Below are positions 1-10,265 of a stretch of DNA of 37,228 nucleotides, piece by piece (positions within the stretch are counted from its first letter, which is position 1; each line of letters starts with the position of its first letter). The DNA is from Entrophospora sp. SA101. Taxonomy: Eukaryota > Glomeromycota > Glomeromycetes > Entrophosporales > Entrophosporaceae. Location: the NCBI GenBank assembly GCA_958430865.1, contig CAUDNR010000038.1, positions 1 through 37,228 of the forward strand, read 5' to 3'. Below the pieces are notes generated by a model. It saw nothing but the letters and a program-made list of their open reading frames with translations. It did no database searches and was not told the DNA's origin. A program made the translations under genes and the position numbers.

Positions 1-1366
1 TAGGTCACACATTTCCATTTTCGGAGGAGTTAAAGGATTTGCAAGACTAATAAAAGTTGTAGGGACTAGGTGTCCTGACTATAGAAAGTCTGAAAAAAAA
101 TTTTCAAAGCTCAATACGGTACTGACTTTCTATATATCCATAAAGTGATAGAATTTTGTGGATATGGACTTGATTTATTCAAAAATATAAAAATATTCTC
201 TTTTCTTATATTACAGTACTAGAATAAATAGTTTACACTTTGGCAACTATGGGCTCCATGTAAAAAACATAAAATAATGAAAGAAATAATAATGTAATTA
301 CAACATTGTAAACACAATGTTGCTAGTTCTAACAGTAATTCTCAATTATTTTTATCAAAATATGATTAATGATGAATAAAGAATTTTATTCAAAAAATAC
401 TTATTATGAATTATTCATTTTTTTTGGAGAATTTTGTTCCGCCTCCCTTGTTTCCAAATTTTTGATTTTCTTTTAATGCCCATTTTTTTTTTAATTTAAA
501 TTATATTTTGTTAAAAGGCTCACAAATTAAATTTCTATCACTATCATTGATCAATGGACTATCGATTAAATTTTAATTGTTATTTGTCTATGAATCAGTA
601 GTGGGCGGGGACTGCCCAGAATGCTGCAGAAATCACAGAATGTGTGTTTAAAAACGGAAAATAATATAATGTACTGCTGAATATAAAAAATGGGAATTTG
701 ATATAACATGATCAGTGTTGAAAATTCAATGCGGGGAATGCGGGGTGTAACATTACACAACAATCAAATTTTTAATTTTTGGAGATAGTTTCTAAATTTG
801 TACTAGTTACACAACTAAATTTCAACACTGAACATGATAAATAGAAGAAGTACTGTACATTACATTCAATACTAGAGTAGAAGAAAATCCTGGTGAATTT
901 CACATTAACAATGGAATTTTATTTTGTGAATTTTGTGACCATTCTGTTGATTGAATATGAAAGTCAAGGTTGATGACCACCTTAATAACAAAATACATAA
1001 AGCTAAGAAAAATCTGTATATATCAATGTCAATTTCAACAAACATTTGATACCTCACTTTCTTCTTCTGAATCTAAAAAAAATGAATGGACAATTTATTG
1101 TGGATCTACGTTTAATATAAAAGTTGCATTAGACAAATATAGCATTTGAATATATCAATATATGGTTGCCAATTTCTCCTTGTAATGTAGAACGAGATCA
1201 ACTGTAATTTAGAGGTTCTAGGAAAACCAGACATGTGTTGATATTTGAACTTAGGGTCAGTAGGTATAATTATGGGCTGTAATTTGGGGGCAAAGTAAGA
1301 CCAGCCATATGCAAAACATAAGAATTACCTGGTAAGTAAGTAACTCAGATTGCATACTTGCAATGG
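1..1366. other. Non-coding, AT-rich stretch
   Basis: I see no convincing gene here. Short open frames, such as a 65-codon one on the minus strand at 566-763, lack codon structure and introns. A short coding-like run on the minus strand near 1060 (acidic DSEEESE, preceded by a plausible splice acceptor) may belong to the decayed gene that follows. The same sequence recurs at 15187-16552. Confidence 0.5.
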
Positions 1367-1708
1367 TTACATTTTTCTGCATGCATAATATCCATTCTCA
1401 TGCAGAGATCTTTGGACAGCACAGGCCTCAAGAGCTTTATTCAACTCTTGTGTAAACTCAGTAGCAAAACTTTTCAACTATTTTGTTTTGGTGCATTGAC
1501 ATCTCTCAGAAATTGTTCTAGGCCTTCCACTTTTTTCCTGTCTTGATCAGATGACTTTTTGATGCAATCAATTGATTAAAATTGAGATTTTGGGAATTGA
1601 ATTCAAAGCCAAATTAATTTTGACAACAATATAATCTGGATTTTTCAATTTTCTGCCATCTTTTACACCACATTTCCAAGCAACTGGTAATTCTCTTATT
1701 TTAAACAT
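1367..1708 (-). pseudogene. Decayed gene fragment, family not recognised (left copy)
   Basis: Reading the minus strand from an ATG at 1708 gives a coding-like run beginning MFKIRELPVAWKCGVKDGRK. Coding sense then moves to a second frame (KKVEGLEQFLRDVNAPKQNS) and to a third (KSFATEFTQELNKALE), ending at a TAA at 1367. The three runs are in order on one strand, each looks like real protein rather than AT-rich noise, and they are separated by frame changes and stops. That pattern fits a pseudogene. I do not recognise the family; a transposon-encoded protein is possible. An identical copy sits at 16553-16894, so decay came before the duplication. Confidence 0.4.
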
Positions 1709-2271
1709 GTTTTTATTTTTTAAAAACTAAAATTAAATCTCCAAATCTTTTTTGACAGTAATTTATTATATTTCTTTTTTTTACATTTTTCATGAATTCT
1801 CTACAAATATTTGATGGATCTTTTTGGGAATTTATAATTTAAATGTTTTAGATGATAGAAGCATTTTCTATTAATTACCCAATCAATTATTTGTTTAAAG
1901 TTTTATGAGAAAACTTTAAAAAAAATTTTGGTTTGACTTTTAAGTCTTGTAAAACTATTCACACCATAGCATTTGAGTATATTATACAAAAGTAGAATAT
2001 GCTTTACTTATTCAATTATTTCTGGTGATCCGCAAAATCACCAAGTGGGGTATAGAATTATATAGTCATTAATTTACAAGTTGATTGCTATATATAAACA
2101 CAAAACATCTCATTTACTTTTAAAATAATTTAAAATATTGAATAATAACATAGTTATTGTATAAAGCACATTAAAAACAAATATAATTAACAATAATAAT
2201 AAATAAAAAAGATATTACCAATAAATAGGTAGGAATAATAATGATTTCTAATTTTTTATTTTATTATTATT
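1709..2271. other. AT-rich intergenic DNA downstream of CAP
   Basis: No open frame or repeat of note. It presumably holds the CAP 3' UTR and polyadenylation signals: AATAAT/AATAAA-like A-rich motifs on the minus strand lie just beyond the CAP stop at 2272. Confidence 0.4.
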
Positions 2272-4396
2272 TCATCCACTATGTTCAACTGGAGCTGAAA
2301 CCAATTTTCCGCCATTAATGGTAGTTTTAATTTGCTCAGGAATTGGTAGTTCAAGATAATCACCATTTTCTTGCTGATTGGGTACATTGACATTGATTGA
2401 TGAACTTTTAGCTGTGAATAACTCTGTGTCTAAACATTCTGGTGACAAGTATAATTGTGCACTATCAGTTTTATCTACAACAATTGTTGGTGTTTTTCCT
2501 TGTACCTGTACTTGAACAGATTTACAATTGACAACATCAACTGCTGCCACCACTGAGTCAATAAGAAGACCAGTTTTTTGGCAAGAATCTTATTATATAA
2601 CAAAAATATGTTTATTATTTATTATTTATGGATTTAAAAAGAAAACAGATAGTATGCATGTGTGTGTGTAGCTTACCAATTGTAACTGCATTAACCTTGC
2701 CTTTAACTTGGACCGTAGAGTTTTTGCATCCAAATATATAAACTTTTTGGCCTATTACAGTATCATCAATAACAATATTTGTTTCGTTTTCATAATATTC
2801 CTATTTAAAAATAAGTATTTATTAAATTAATTTACTCATTTAATATAATATCTTTTTTCTTAAAATAAAATCATTAATTCACACTTACAACAATCCAATT
2901 ATTACCCTTCAATTCTTTCTTAGGTGGTTTCTTAAGAGATAACGAAGCAGGTTTTGGTGGTGCTGTAGGTCCTTTTTTATGTTGTTGTACCTTGACTTTT
3001 TTTCATTTCAATAAATGGACATTTAATATATATACAAATTTAATAATAAAGATTCATAAATCAAAAAAATTTTTTTTACCTCCAACTTCGCCCACAGTAC
3101 TGCTAGCTCTTAAACTTGGATTTTTATGAGTCATTTGATCTTTGTCAACTTTTTTTAGTAAGGATGTAATTTGTTCTCCACGATTAAGTTCAGCAAAAAC
3201 TTGAGTCATATCAACTGTTTCTCCAACTTGTTTAGATGAATCAAAATTTGAGGGTGGCGGTGGTGGTGGTGGTGGTGGCGGTGGCGGCGGTGGTAGGCCA
3301 CCTTGTGATGATGTGTTTTGTTTTGTTGATGTTGATTCAGGTTTTCTGCCAATGAATTCACTTGGGTCAACACCCTATTAAATCAAAATGTATTTATACA
3401 TATATATATTAATGTAATATAATTTAGTGATTAAAATATTTTTGAATTAATTATTACAAACCTTTGGATTCCATACAAGACCAGTAGTGTGATAAGTCTG
3501 TACATAACTCTGAAGTTCAGTTAAAAGTAAAATAAAACTATTTGCCCAATCAACATGAGAACGATCCCTGTAATTAAAATATGGTTTTAATTAAACCGTT
3601 ATTTATATAAACAATACCAAATAAGAAAATCTTTTCAGCACACATTGTAATAATAATAATAATAATAATACTTACTTGTCTTTAAATTCTTTAATAACAC
3701 GATGAGCATAAAATTGCGAAGCATCTTTTAAATCACCAACAAAAGGAGCAGTTTTTGTCTCATATGTAACCCATCCCAATGCACCGATACCTTCGCTAAC
3801 AGTTGATAAATGATTGAAAAATGGTGATGGACGATTATTTTCACGATATTCACATACTTTTTCAAGCGCTTGTTGAGTTGGTTTAATTAATTTTACAAAT
3901 GTTTCTGATGTTTGTGGTTTTTTACTTTGTGAAGCTATGTATATAAAATCTCGTTGAGCTATAAAAATATCTTTGACAGCATGACTCTAGTAATAATTAA
4001 TTATTTTTGTAAAATAAATCATTTTGCGAAAAACAAGACTTTTAATACAATAATCTTCCTTCTTTCATTTCTTTATTTTACCTGATCTTCAACAAGACCA
4101 CCGATGGTTTTAGATAGTTCAAGAAAGTTTTTCAAAGGTCCCTCAATAAGTTCATCATATGCGCTAAGAGCTGGTGTAAGTTTTACTTCGTTCTTTGTAT
4201 CGTTATCATTATTATTGGTTGTTGAAGTGACCAAAGTGGTAGTTGTTGGTTGTTGTCCTCCTATAGTAGTAGTTGAGGCGGGAGCAGTAGTACTACTTGT
4301 TGAATTACTACTTCCCGTAGTTGCTAAATCTTCAAGACGAGAAGTGGCTGCTTCTAAACGTTTAATAAGGGTAGTAAGAGATTGATAATCAGACAT
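2272..4396 (-). CDS. CAP1: Cyclase-associated protein (CAP/Srv2), complete, left copy
   Basis: Seven exons, all GT-AG with consistent phases: 4396-4082, 3986-3676, 3567-3462, 3374-3080, 2995-2889, 2800-2677 and 2588-2272. Together they encode about 524 aa, the normal CAP length. Features in order: an N-terminal helix (LIKRLEAATSRLEDLA near residue 10), the helical N-terminal CAP domain, 14 consecutive prolines at about 272-285, a WH2 actin-binding segment (ELNRGEQITSLLKKVDKDQM, then THKNP, about 306-329), and the C-terminal CARP beta-helix from about 370. Known role of the family: CAP recharges ADP-actin monomers, helps cofilin disassemble filaments and links to adenylyl cyclase/Ras signalling; profilin and SH3 proteins bind the proline run. 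I start at MSDYQ (4396); an in-frame ATG at 4417 adds seven Lys/Asn-rich residues. The MBP1-like gene lies upstream on the same strand. The coding sequence looks identical to that of the second copy. Confidence 0.93.
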
Positions 4397-4747
4397 TTTT
4401 TTTTTATTTTGAATCATTGAATCATTATAACAATACGTGTACTACCCAAAGCACGAATTTAAGCGATCCGTCTAGTAAAGTGCTCAAGGAACCAAAAATA
4501 GTAAGTAATAATATATTAAAATATGTAATAAATAAACGCAGTATCGATCAAAAAATAAAAAAATCAAATCAATGTCTAAAATTAAATATTTCTTTTATTC
4601 CTATAAAATAATGAGATATGAATTATTATTTTTTTTAAAAAATATACACATTTACATTTAATATATAAATAGTAAAATTGTCTATTAACTCTTTAATTTG
4701 TTAAAGTGACAAAATTTTAATATTCAATTTTTAAAAATAAAGCAAAA
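4397..4747. promoter_or_regulatory. Intergenic region: CAP promoter and MBP1 3' flank
   Basis: This 351-bp gap separates the MBP1-like stop (4748) from the CAP start (4396), both on the minus strand. It should hold the MBP1 terminator and the CAP promoter. I see A/T runs but no box I can name with confidence. A 64-codon plus-strand frame at 4417-4611 is not convincing. The copy is at 19583-19933. Confidence 0.4.
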
Positions 4748-5461
4748 TCAATTAGAATTGTTTTTGTCTACAAAAACATTTTCCTTTAAGATACTATTAA
4801 AAACCCATTTATAAGGTAGTGTAGACGCTTTAGGCGATGTTTTCATTTCTACCAGTTTGTTAATTAATTGATCTCTCTCATTAATAATGTTTTCTAAAGC
4901 TTGATGAAGTTCTTCTTCATTCTTTCTATCTTGGCAAAAATCATTTTTATAAGGCAATTAGTAAATTGTTTAATAAAATATCCATACATATACACACACT
5001 CTCTCCCTCTCTTATACTATCTAAAATCTTACCTTTCAGAAATTAAGGAAGTGTTTGACTCATTAGATAGTGAGATTTTTTTCATTTCTTCAGCAATCAA
5101 AACATCTAATCTTTCTTTGCTTTGTTTTTCGATCTTTTCTTTTATAATAGCAATTAATTTCTTCACACGTTCTTTTCTTTCATCTAAGTCATTAGTATTT
5201 TGTCTTATTTCTTGAATTGTAGAATGGGTTGATTTGATTTCATTTTGAATTGAATTTAGTTTCTCATTGCATGACTTTATTTCATTATTCCTCATCACAA
5301 GTTCATTTGTATAATGAGAACGAAAATCTTCTAAAATATTACCAGTTACAGGAAGGAAGTTGTTTATCAAAGGCGGAGGAAGACGATTCATAACTGTAGT
5401 AGGTTCTGGTAAGTGTAGGGTAGAACCAAGTGATGTTGGAGTGTTAACAAAATTATTGTTA
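4748..5461 (-). pseudogene. Truncated 3' end of the MBP1/SWI4-like gene
   Basis: The last exon (4925-4748) and the end of the preceding exon (5461-5033) match the complete gene at 19934-22743. Sequence upstream of 5461 is replaced by transposon-flank DNA. What remains encodes only the Asn-rich linker end, the MNRLPPP segment and the C-terminal coiled coil. The APSES DNA-binding domain and the ankyrin repeats are missing. In-frame reading into the foreign DNA meets a TGA after a short run, so the fragment has no normal start. It should be non-functional unless a C-terminal peptide starts at an internal ATG (5391). An assembly join at this point would look the same. Confidence 0.85.
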
Positions 5462-6072
5462 TTATTTTTTTTACTATAAATATGGAAATTATATACAAAT
5501 ACCGAATTTTCGGGTCAAATTTTTTTTTTGATTTTCTCAAAATCACGTTTTTGCAGTTAGGGCTGTTACTATATTCTGCGCCTCAAATTATTATTATGTA
5601 TATCAATACCAAAGATAGAGCAATAAAGTATAAGGACCTCGGACAATTGTAATTGAACTGGTTTTAACAAAAATGGGAATAAATTGGCATTTTTTTTGAG
5701 AATTGGTATGTAAAAACAGGGTAGAGCTAAAATAACTGGTATGTAAAAATGGGTATTGTAAAAATAAGTGTTTGAAGGGTATGCATATAATATTTTGCAT
5801 AAAGGGAGCATTTTGTGTTTGTAAACTTGGTGGAAATCAAGAAGAAGAACTTGTTCTAGATCCATGGATGAGTGATTATTTGTAAAGCTGGAGAATTTGG
5901 ATGTGAATTTGGACTATTACTTTCAACCAGTTGCTAAAACTTCACCTTCATTGATTCATTGATTCCAAATGTTGGACTTTTTCAAATGACAATTTCACCA
6001 AGACATAACATCAAAGTAACCATACTAAAGAAATGGCAGGATATAGCTGGCGAAAATATGTGATTGTTATAT
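5452..6072. repeat. Transposon flank carrying a second, related element terminus
   Basis: On the minus strand at about 5560-5480 this flank reads CGTGATTTTGAGAAAATC, then an A run, TTTGACC and a TCGG...TTTCCATATTTATAG stretch. That closely resembles the subterminal sequence of the transposon at 6110-6185, but it points away from it. It looks like the end of a related element cut off at 5452. The part between (5566-6072) holds open frames (for example 5569-5865) and a short coding-like plus-strand run near 5935-6063, none of which I can name. The same arrangement is at 14189-14809. Confidence 0.55.
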
Positions 6073-6100
6073 GGGGCATGGACAATAGAAAGGGACCAAA
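6073..6100 (+). repeat. Terminal inverted repeat, left end
   Basis: The 28-bp repeat begins GGGGCATGGACAATAGAAAG and ends GGACCAAA. It is the exact inverse of 8770-8797 and of 14161-14188 on the other arm. Confidence 0.9.
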
Positions 6101-6371
6101 CATCAAAATCACGATTTTGAGAAAATCGTAAAAAAAGATTTTGACCTAAAAACTCGGAAATTGCATATCATTTCTATATTCATGACAAAAACAGGGGCTA
6201 TTTTAATAATATATATATATAATAAAAAATAAAAAATAATAATAATAAATAAATAATAAAATAATATGTAGAAAGAAAAATTTTAAAATTTATAGAAAGC
6301 TTTTTTAACAGGATTTTGAACATATTGAATGACATTTTCAAGTATATACTTTTTTCTGTCAAGGGTTAAAC

Positions 6372-8511
6372 CTAAAGGATATTTTTTTCTAAAACAGCAT
6401 CTATAGTGAAATTTTTGGTCATGTCTATATCTACAATACTTTTCTTAACATATACAATCCCTGGTTCTTCTTGATTAAAAATAAAATGATGATACTTTAA
6501 GATACTTGGTAATGGTTTAAATTTTTTTTTTAAATATTCAGTCCAGCTGTAAAAAAAAACTTTTCTTTCATCATTTTCATCATAAATTGTCTGAGCAACA
6601 TTATACCCATTTGTTGATGATGCTATAACATTAACAAGATCCTCTAAATTATCAACTTCAGAATTTTTGAGCTTCAATTTAAACAATCCAAAAAACCCAT
6701 CAGGACTAAATTTGGTATGGCCAGCTACCATAAAAGAATATGTGATTCTTTTATGCTTACCTGTTAGCACTCTCCATGCTAAATATTGAATCATTGCATT
6801 GTTTTTATTTTGTCCTGAACAATTATCTGCATGAATGATTATTTCCTCTTCACCAAGACCATACAATTCAAAATAATTATGTACTAAAGAAATAACAGCA
6901 TCAGCTCCTTTGCCAACAAATTGTGATTCTTCTATGAGATAATTAATCTAGATAATAATCATGTTTATTACTTATTATATAATTTAAAAATCAATTGAAA
7001 AATTTTAATTAATTACCTGTCTGGGTCTAAAGTCTTCACAGATACCAAATACTTGAACTTTATATAAGGCTTTGAAAAATGAACTACCCTATTTGCCAAT
7101 CAATCTATTTTAAATTTTATTTACCTTTCATAAAATTATTTATAAAAAACATAATATACATACCACTTGTTGTGAAGAATATGGGATAAGAACTTGTTCT
7201 GCAAAATCCCATGAAATGTGAAGTTTAATATTAAATGAATTTGCAGATCTAATAGGGTTTAAATCTTGATTCAGATTTTCAAATGCTTCCTTTGCATTTT
7301 TTATGCAATCTCTAAAAAATTAACAAATAAACTCAGCAACAAAAAATTAAAAAATATACAATGATTAATACCTATAATATTCACGCTCCTTCATTGCCCA
7401 TGTAATATGATTGTTCCATTCTCTAACCTTCATTTCCTTTTCTTCTTCCATCCAACAATTTGCATTGAACCTATGTTCTTTGCAAACATGACATAAATCA
7501 CTTCTTGGAGTAAGAAATTTCATTTCTGGAAGATATGTATGCCATATTCTTTGAAATGTTCTATTTGAGACATACATTTCAGAATTTTCTTCTACTGCAT
7601 CAATAAAATATTTAAATACAGTTGTATGATTTTCATTTGCTGGAAGAAATATAATAGGCTTTGTGTCTTTTTTAAATTTTCTTCCTAAAATAAATTTTAG
7701 ATTAATTAATAAAAATTTCATTTTCAATTTCAAATAATTTATATTTACCTGGAGATGGGAGTCCATTTATATTAGAATAATTTAATATAAATTTAATAAT
7801 CTCCAAAACTACATCAAATGATATTGCTTTATTACCTACTCTTCCTGTTAAAGAATGTGTTCTTGGTTGTATATCAAAATCATTAAAATAACTTCTAATA
7901 TTTTTCCATCTTTTTTTACCTATGCCATAGATACCTGTGAATGCAATACTACAAACCTCAATCCCTCCAAAAAAATAAATGGTTGCCAATTTCCTCCTTT
8001 TTTCTCCTTTAGCAGTTATTTCATTTCTCAAACTGGCAGAAAGAACACCTTTTAAAAAAATATCTTGTTCAGTTTTTTTTAAATCAAGAAAGCATTTATA
8101 TCTAGTTTTAACATCATTAAAATTTAAATTCATTTTCAAGCATTCTTTTTGACAGCAAACTTGTTCTAGTAAATTTGTTATATAATGGTTGATATCATTA
8201 TATATTTGTATTTGCTCTTCATCGTCAATAATTTGGTCATTGATTATTTTATTTTTATTATAAATATTTTTGAATTTTTCTAATTGTTCTTTAGACAAAG
8301 TTTCTGTTTCAAAATCATTTTCTTCTTCTCCATAACTTTCTTCCACTTCATCATGCCTTTCTTCTGCTTCATTAACTATTTCTTCATTTTTGTTGATAAT
8401 TGAATTAGGCATATAACCTATTCTCAAATTAGCAAAGGATTCTTCCAAGTCAATTAAATTGGGATGTGTTTCAGTAAAAACATTGTTAAAAAATAAATGT
8501 GTAGAAGTCAT
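6372..8511 (-). CDS. Putative transposase with HADNCSGQNKN motif (five exons, open)
   Basis: The exons are 8511-7749, 7684-7372, 7311-7164, 7088-7017 and 6947-6372, with GT-AG introns in consistent phases, giving about 623 aa. Residues 1-120 are acidic and probably disordered. A CxxC zinc-finger-like motif (LCHVCKEH, C319/C322) follows. The C-terminal half has WDFAEQV (D393), NYLIEESQFVGKGAD, HADNCSGQNKN (D473) and GHTKFSPDGFFG (D515). These blocks are typical of a large uncharacterised family in fungi, cnidarians and fish that I associate with the name DUF7869. The spacing suggests an RNase H-like DDD/E catalytic core; that is inference. The gene fills the element between its inverted repeats, which supports a transposase role. 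This copy has no stop or frameshift, but residue 399 is Leu where the other copy has His, the more usual residue as I recall the family. Confidence 0.8.
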
Positions 8512-8769
8512 TTTTTATATATTTAATTATTTGTTATTTGTGTTGTAAAAAAATATATATAATAAAATTAAATTTTTTTTTTAATATATTTTGTACAACT
8601 TTATTAAATTCGTGTTACATTTACCGATTTTTAGGTTCTTATATGTATTGCAGTTTTCTTTAGATATCTCAAAATTTTATTAATGTGGGTATTGTTTCTA
8701 AGCTAAAATTGTTCCTTGCGACGAGTTACATATATATGTGGCATCAACTCAAAATCATGATTTTTGACG

Positions 8770-8797
8770 TTTGGTCCCTTTCTATTGTCCATGCCCC
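8770..8797 (-). repeat. Terminal inverted repeat, right end
   Basis: Exact inverse of 6073-6100, ending CATGCCCC. Its last 19 bp (8779-8797) recur at 9276-9294 as part of a tandem duplication. Confidence 0.9.
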
Positions 8798-9262
8798 AAA
8801 TGTTCTGCTATTCTGTTCTTTCCTGAGCGTAATTGGATTTTGATTTTTATTAATAACAAAGTTGTTCTAAATTTGTCATAACATCCAAATTTGTGATGAT
8901 TTACATTTTAACTTAACGCATAACATAAAAAAATAAAACTAATAGATAATTCAAGCAATAATAAGTAAATAACATTTCTAACTATCATTTGTCATTAATA
9001 AAATGAATAAAGATGTAAGCCAAAAAAATTTTGGTCCTTGTATAATATGTGGTAATCAAGATATATATTATATAAACTCTATATTATATGATTGTTAAGT
9101 ATATCAATATAATTATAATTAGTTTTTGGCGAAAATAAGCTGTGAAATCAATCCTCTTGTTGATCTAATCAGTCCTGACAAAAGAAAAATTTTTTTTAGA
9201 AGGATTTAGACAAGTAATAAAAATAAACGAAAATAAATTTAATAAAAAATTGAAAAGTTGCA
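8779..9262. repeat. 484-bp tandem duplication, unit 1
   Basis: Unit 1 matches 9276-9759 at an offset of 497, with a 13-bp spacer (atttttgtagtaa). The unit begins inside the transposon terminal repeat and continues into flanking DNA. The duplication therefore happened after the transposon was in place. I noticed no mismatches between the units. Confidence 0.93.
9003..9209 (+). pseudogene. Small zinc-finger-like ORF remnant, unit 1
   Basis: An ATG at 9003 opens a 31-codon frame, MNKDVSQKNFGPCIICGNQD..., containing a CIIC pair, and stops at 9098. After a 29-nt stretch flanked by GT and AG, coding sense resumes (KISCEINPLVDLISPDKRK) to a TAG at 9209. Twenty-nine nucleotides is too short for a normal intron here, so I read it as the start of a TE-type gene that has decayed or been cut short. 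Family not recognised. The second copy is at 9500-9706. Confidence 0.35.
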
Positions 9263-9275
9263 ATTTTTGTAGTAA

Positions 9276-9759
9276 TTTCTATTGTCCATGCCCCAAATGT
9301 TCTGCTATTCTGTTCTTTCCTGAGCGTAATTGGATTTTGATTTTTATTAATAACAAAGTTGTTCTAAATTTGTCATAACATCCAAATTTGTGATGATTTA
9401 CATTTTAACTTAACGCATAACATAAAAAAATAAAACTAATAGATAATTCAAGCAATAATAAGTAAATAACATTTCTAACTATCATTTGTCATTAATAAAA
9501 TGAATAAAGATGTAAGCCAAAAAAATTTTGGTCCTTGTATAATATGTGGTAATCAAGATATATATTATATAAACTCTATATTATATGATTGTTAAGTATA
9601 TCAATATAATTATAATTAGTTTTTGGCGAAAATAAGCTGTGAAATCAATCCTCTTGTTGATCTAATCAGTCCTGACAAAAGAAAAATTTTTTTTAGAAGG
9701 ATTTAGACAAGTAATAAAAATAAACGAAAATAAATTTAATAAAAAATTGAAAAGTTGCA
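9276..9759. repeat. 484-bp tandem duplication, unit 2
   Basis: Second unit of the repeat starting at 8779. It begins with the terminal 19 bp of the transposon inverted repeat, now detached from any transposon body, and holds the second copy of the small ORF (9500-9706). Beyond 9759 the sequence is single-copy. Confidence 0.93.
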
Positions 9760-10265
9760 TGCATGATTTTCATTGGGTAATTTCACTTGATTTTTATGAT
9801 ACAATAATAGCCAATCGGATTTTTTATCTATGCTACTTTGCATAGAGAACATTAAGGGAATAACACAAGTAGAGTCTCTGAGAATATATACAGACCATGT
9901 TTTTGCATGGAATTCCTGAATGTCTTAGTTTTCTGCAAAGGTAATAAAAAATGTTAATATAAACCATGTGTTTTACTGACAATTTGAAATCTAGAAAATG
10001 TTGAACGAATAATAGGGATTTTGATATCAAATGGAACATCACATACTGAATTGAGCATGCATTAATGTCATTGTTTGTTCATTGGTTGGTTCGGTTCTAA
10101 TTGTCTGATTTCAACAAATTGATGATTTTTATTTAAATTGCTAAGTTGAGATCAGTTTGGTTATCAAAAAAATTTGCCATGTATTTTTTTTTGTTGATGG
10201 TTCGAGTACTGGCTCTAGTAAAACATGCAGTTTTAACAAAAATTATTCCTATATTGATGATTTTT
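9760..10265. other. AT-rich single-copy DNA, no gene seen
   Basis: Two 69-codon minus-strand frames (9833-10042 and the shadow at 10133-10342) are not supported by codon pattern. A GGTTCGAG string near 10198 resembles a tRNA B box but has no A box or cloverleaf around it. Confidence 0.4.

Larger units (their letters stand above)
1..5461. repeat. Left copy of a 5.46-kb direct duplication
   Basis: This segment matches 15187-20647 at a constant offset of 15186. The only difference I noticed by eye is 2632 a versus 17818 c, in a CAP intron. It contains a pseudogene (1367-1708), a complete CAP gene and the 3' part of the MBP1-like gene. Its left limit is the window edge, so the repeat may extend further left. 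Its right limit at 5461 lies inside an MBP1 exon. Low divergence means a very recent duplication, or one locus placed twice in the assembly. Confidence 0.95.
5452..8429. repeat. Left arm of a ~3-kb inverted repeat
   Basis: The reverse complement of this interval matches 11821-14809. The arms differ by at least nine substitutions or indels that I could see. They include a 10-nt insertion (AAAGATTGTT) in a transposase intron of the right arm, an extra A in a poly-A run, and a nonsense change. The arms include both the transposon and about 620 bp of its flank (5452-6072). Mates on both arms therefore come from the same ancestral insertion. The right arm ends at an N gap. Confidence 0.95.
6073..8797 (-). 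mobile_element. DNA transposon with GGGGCATGG terminal inverted repeats, apparently full length
   Basis: The element is 2725 bp and is bounded by perfect 28-bp terminal inverted repeats (6073-6100 and 8770-8797) starting GGGGCATGGACAATAGAAAG. Imperfect matching continues inward (TCAAAATCRTGATTTT). Between the ends lies one spliced minus-strand gene. I find no clear target-site duplication: the flanks read tgttatat on the left and aaatgttc on the right. Later rearrangement may have removed it; the right flank was duplicated together with 19 bp of the terminal repeat. The superfamily is not obvious to me. The ends are not those of Tc1/mariner, hAT (CAG...), piggyBac (CCC, TTAA) or CACTA. Confidence 0.8.

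Noticed and set aside
566..763. 65-codon minus-strand frame (also at 15752-15949)
   Set aside because: No domain, no neighbouring exon and no codon pattern; appears twice only because the block is duplicated.
1358..1546. 62-codon plus-strand frame (also at 16544-16732)
   Set aside because: Lies antisense to the better-supported minus-strand relic.
4104..4385. Plus-strand frame rich in Val/Ser, opposite CAP exon 1
   Set aside because: Shadow of the Thr/Ser-rich CAP linker; same at 19290-19571.
4397..4417. Alternative CAP start at 4417 (MIQNKKK...)
   Set aside because: In frame, but the family normally begins right before the LIKRLEAATSRLED helix, so MSDYQ at 4396 is preferred; not fully excluded.
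5569..5865. 98-codon frame present in both inverted arms (also at 14396-14692)
   Set aside because: Hydrophobic AT-driven composition, no family, inside transposon flank; conserved only because the arms are copies.
10190..10215. GGTTCGAG as part of a tRNA gene
   Set aside because: No A box, anticodon arm or acceptor stem can be built around it.
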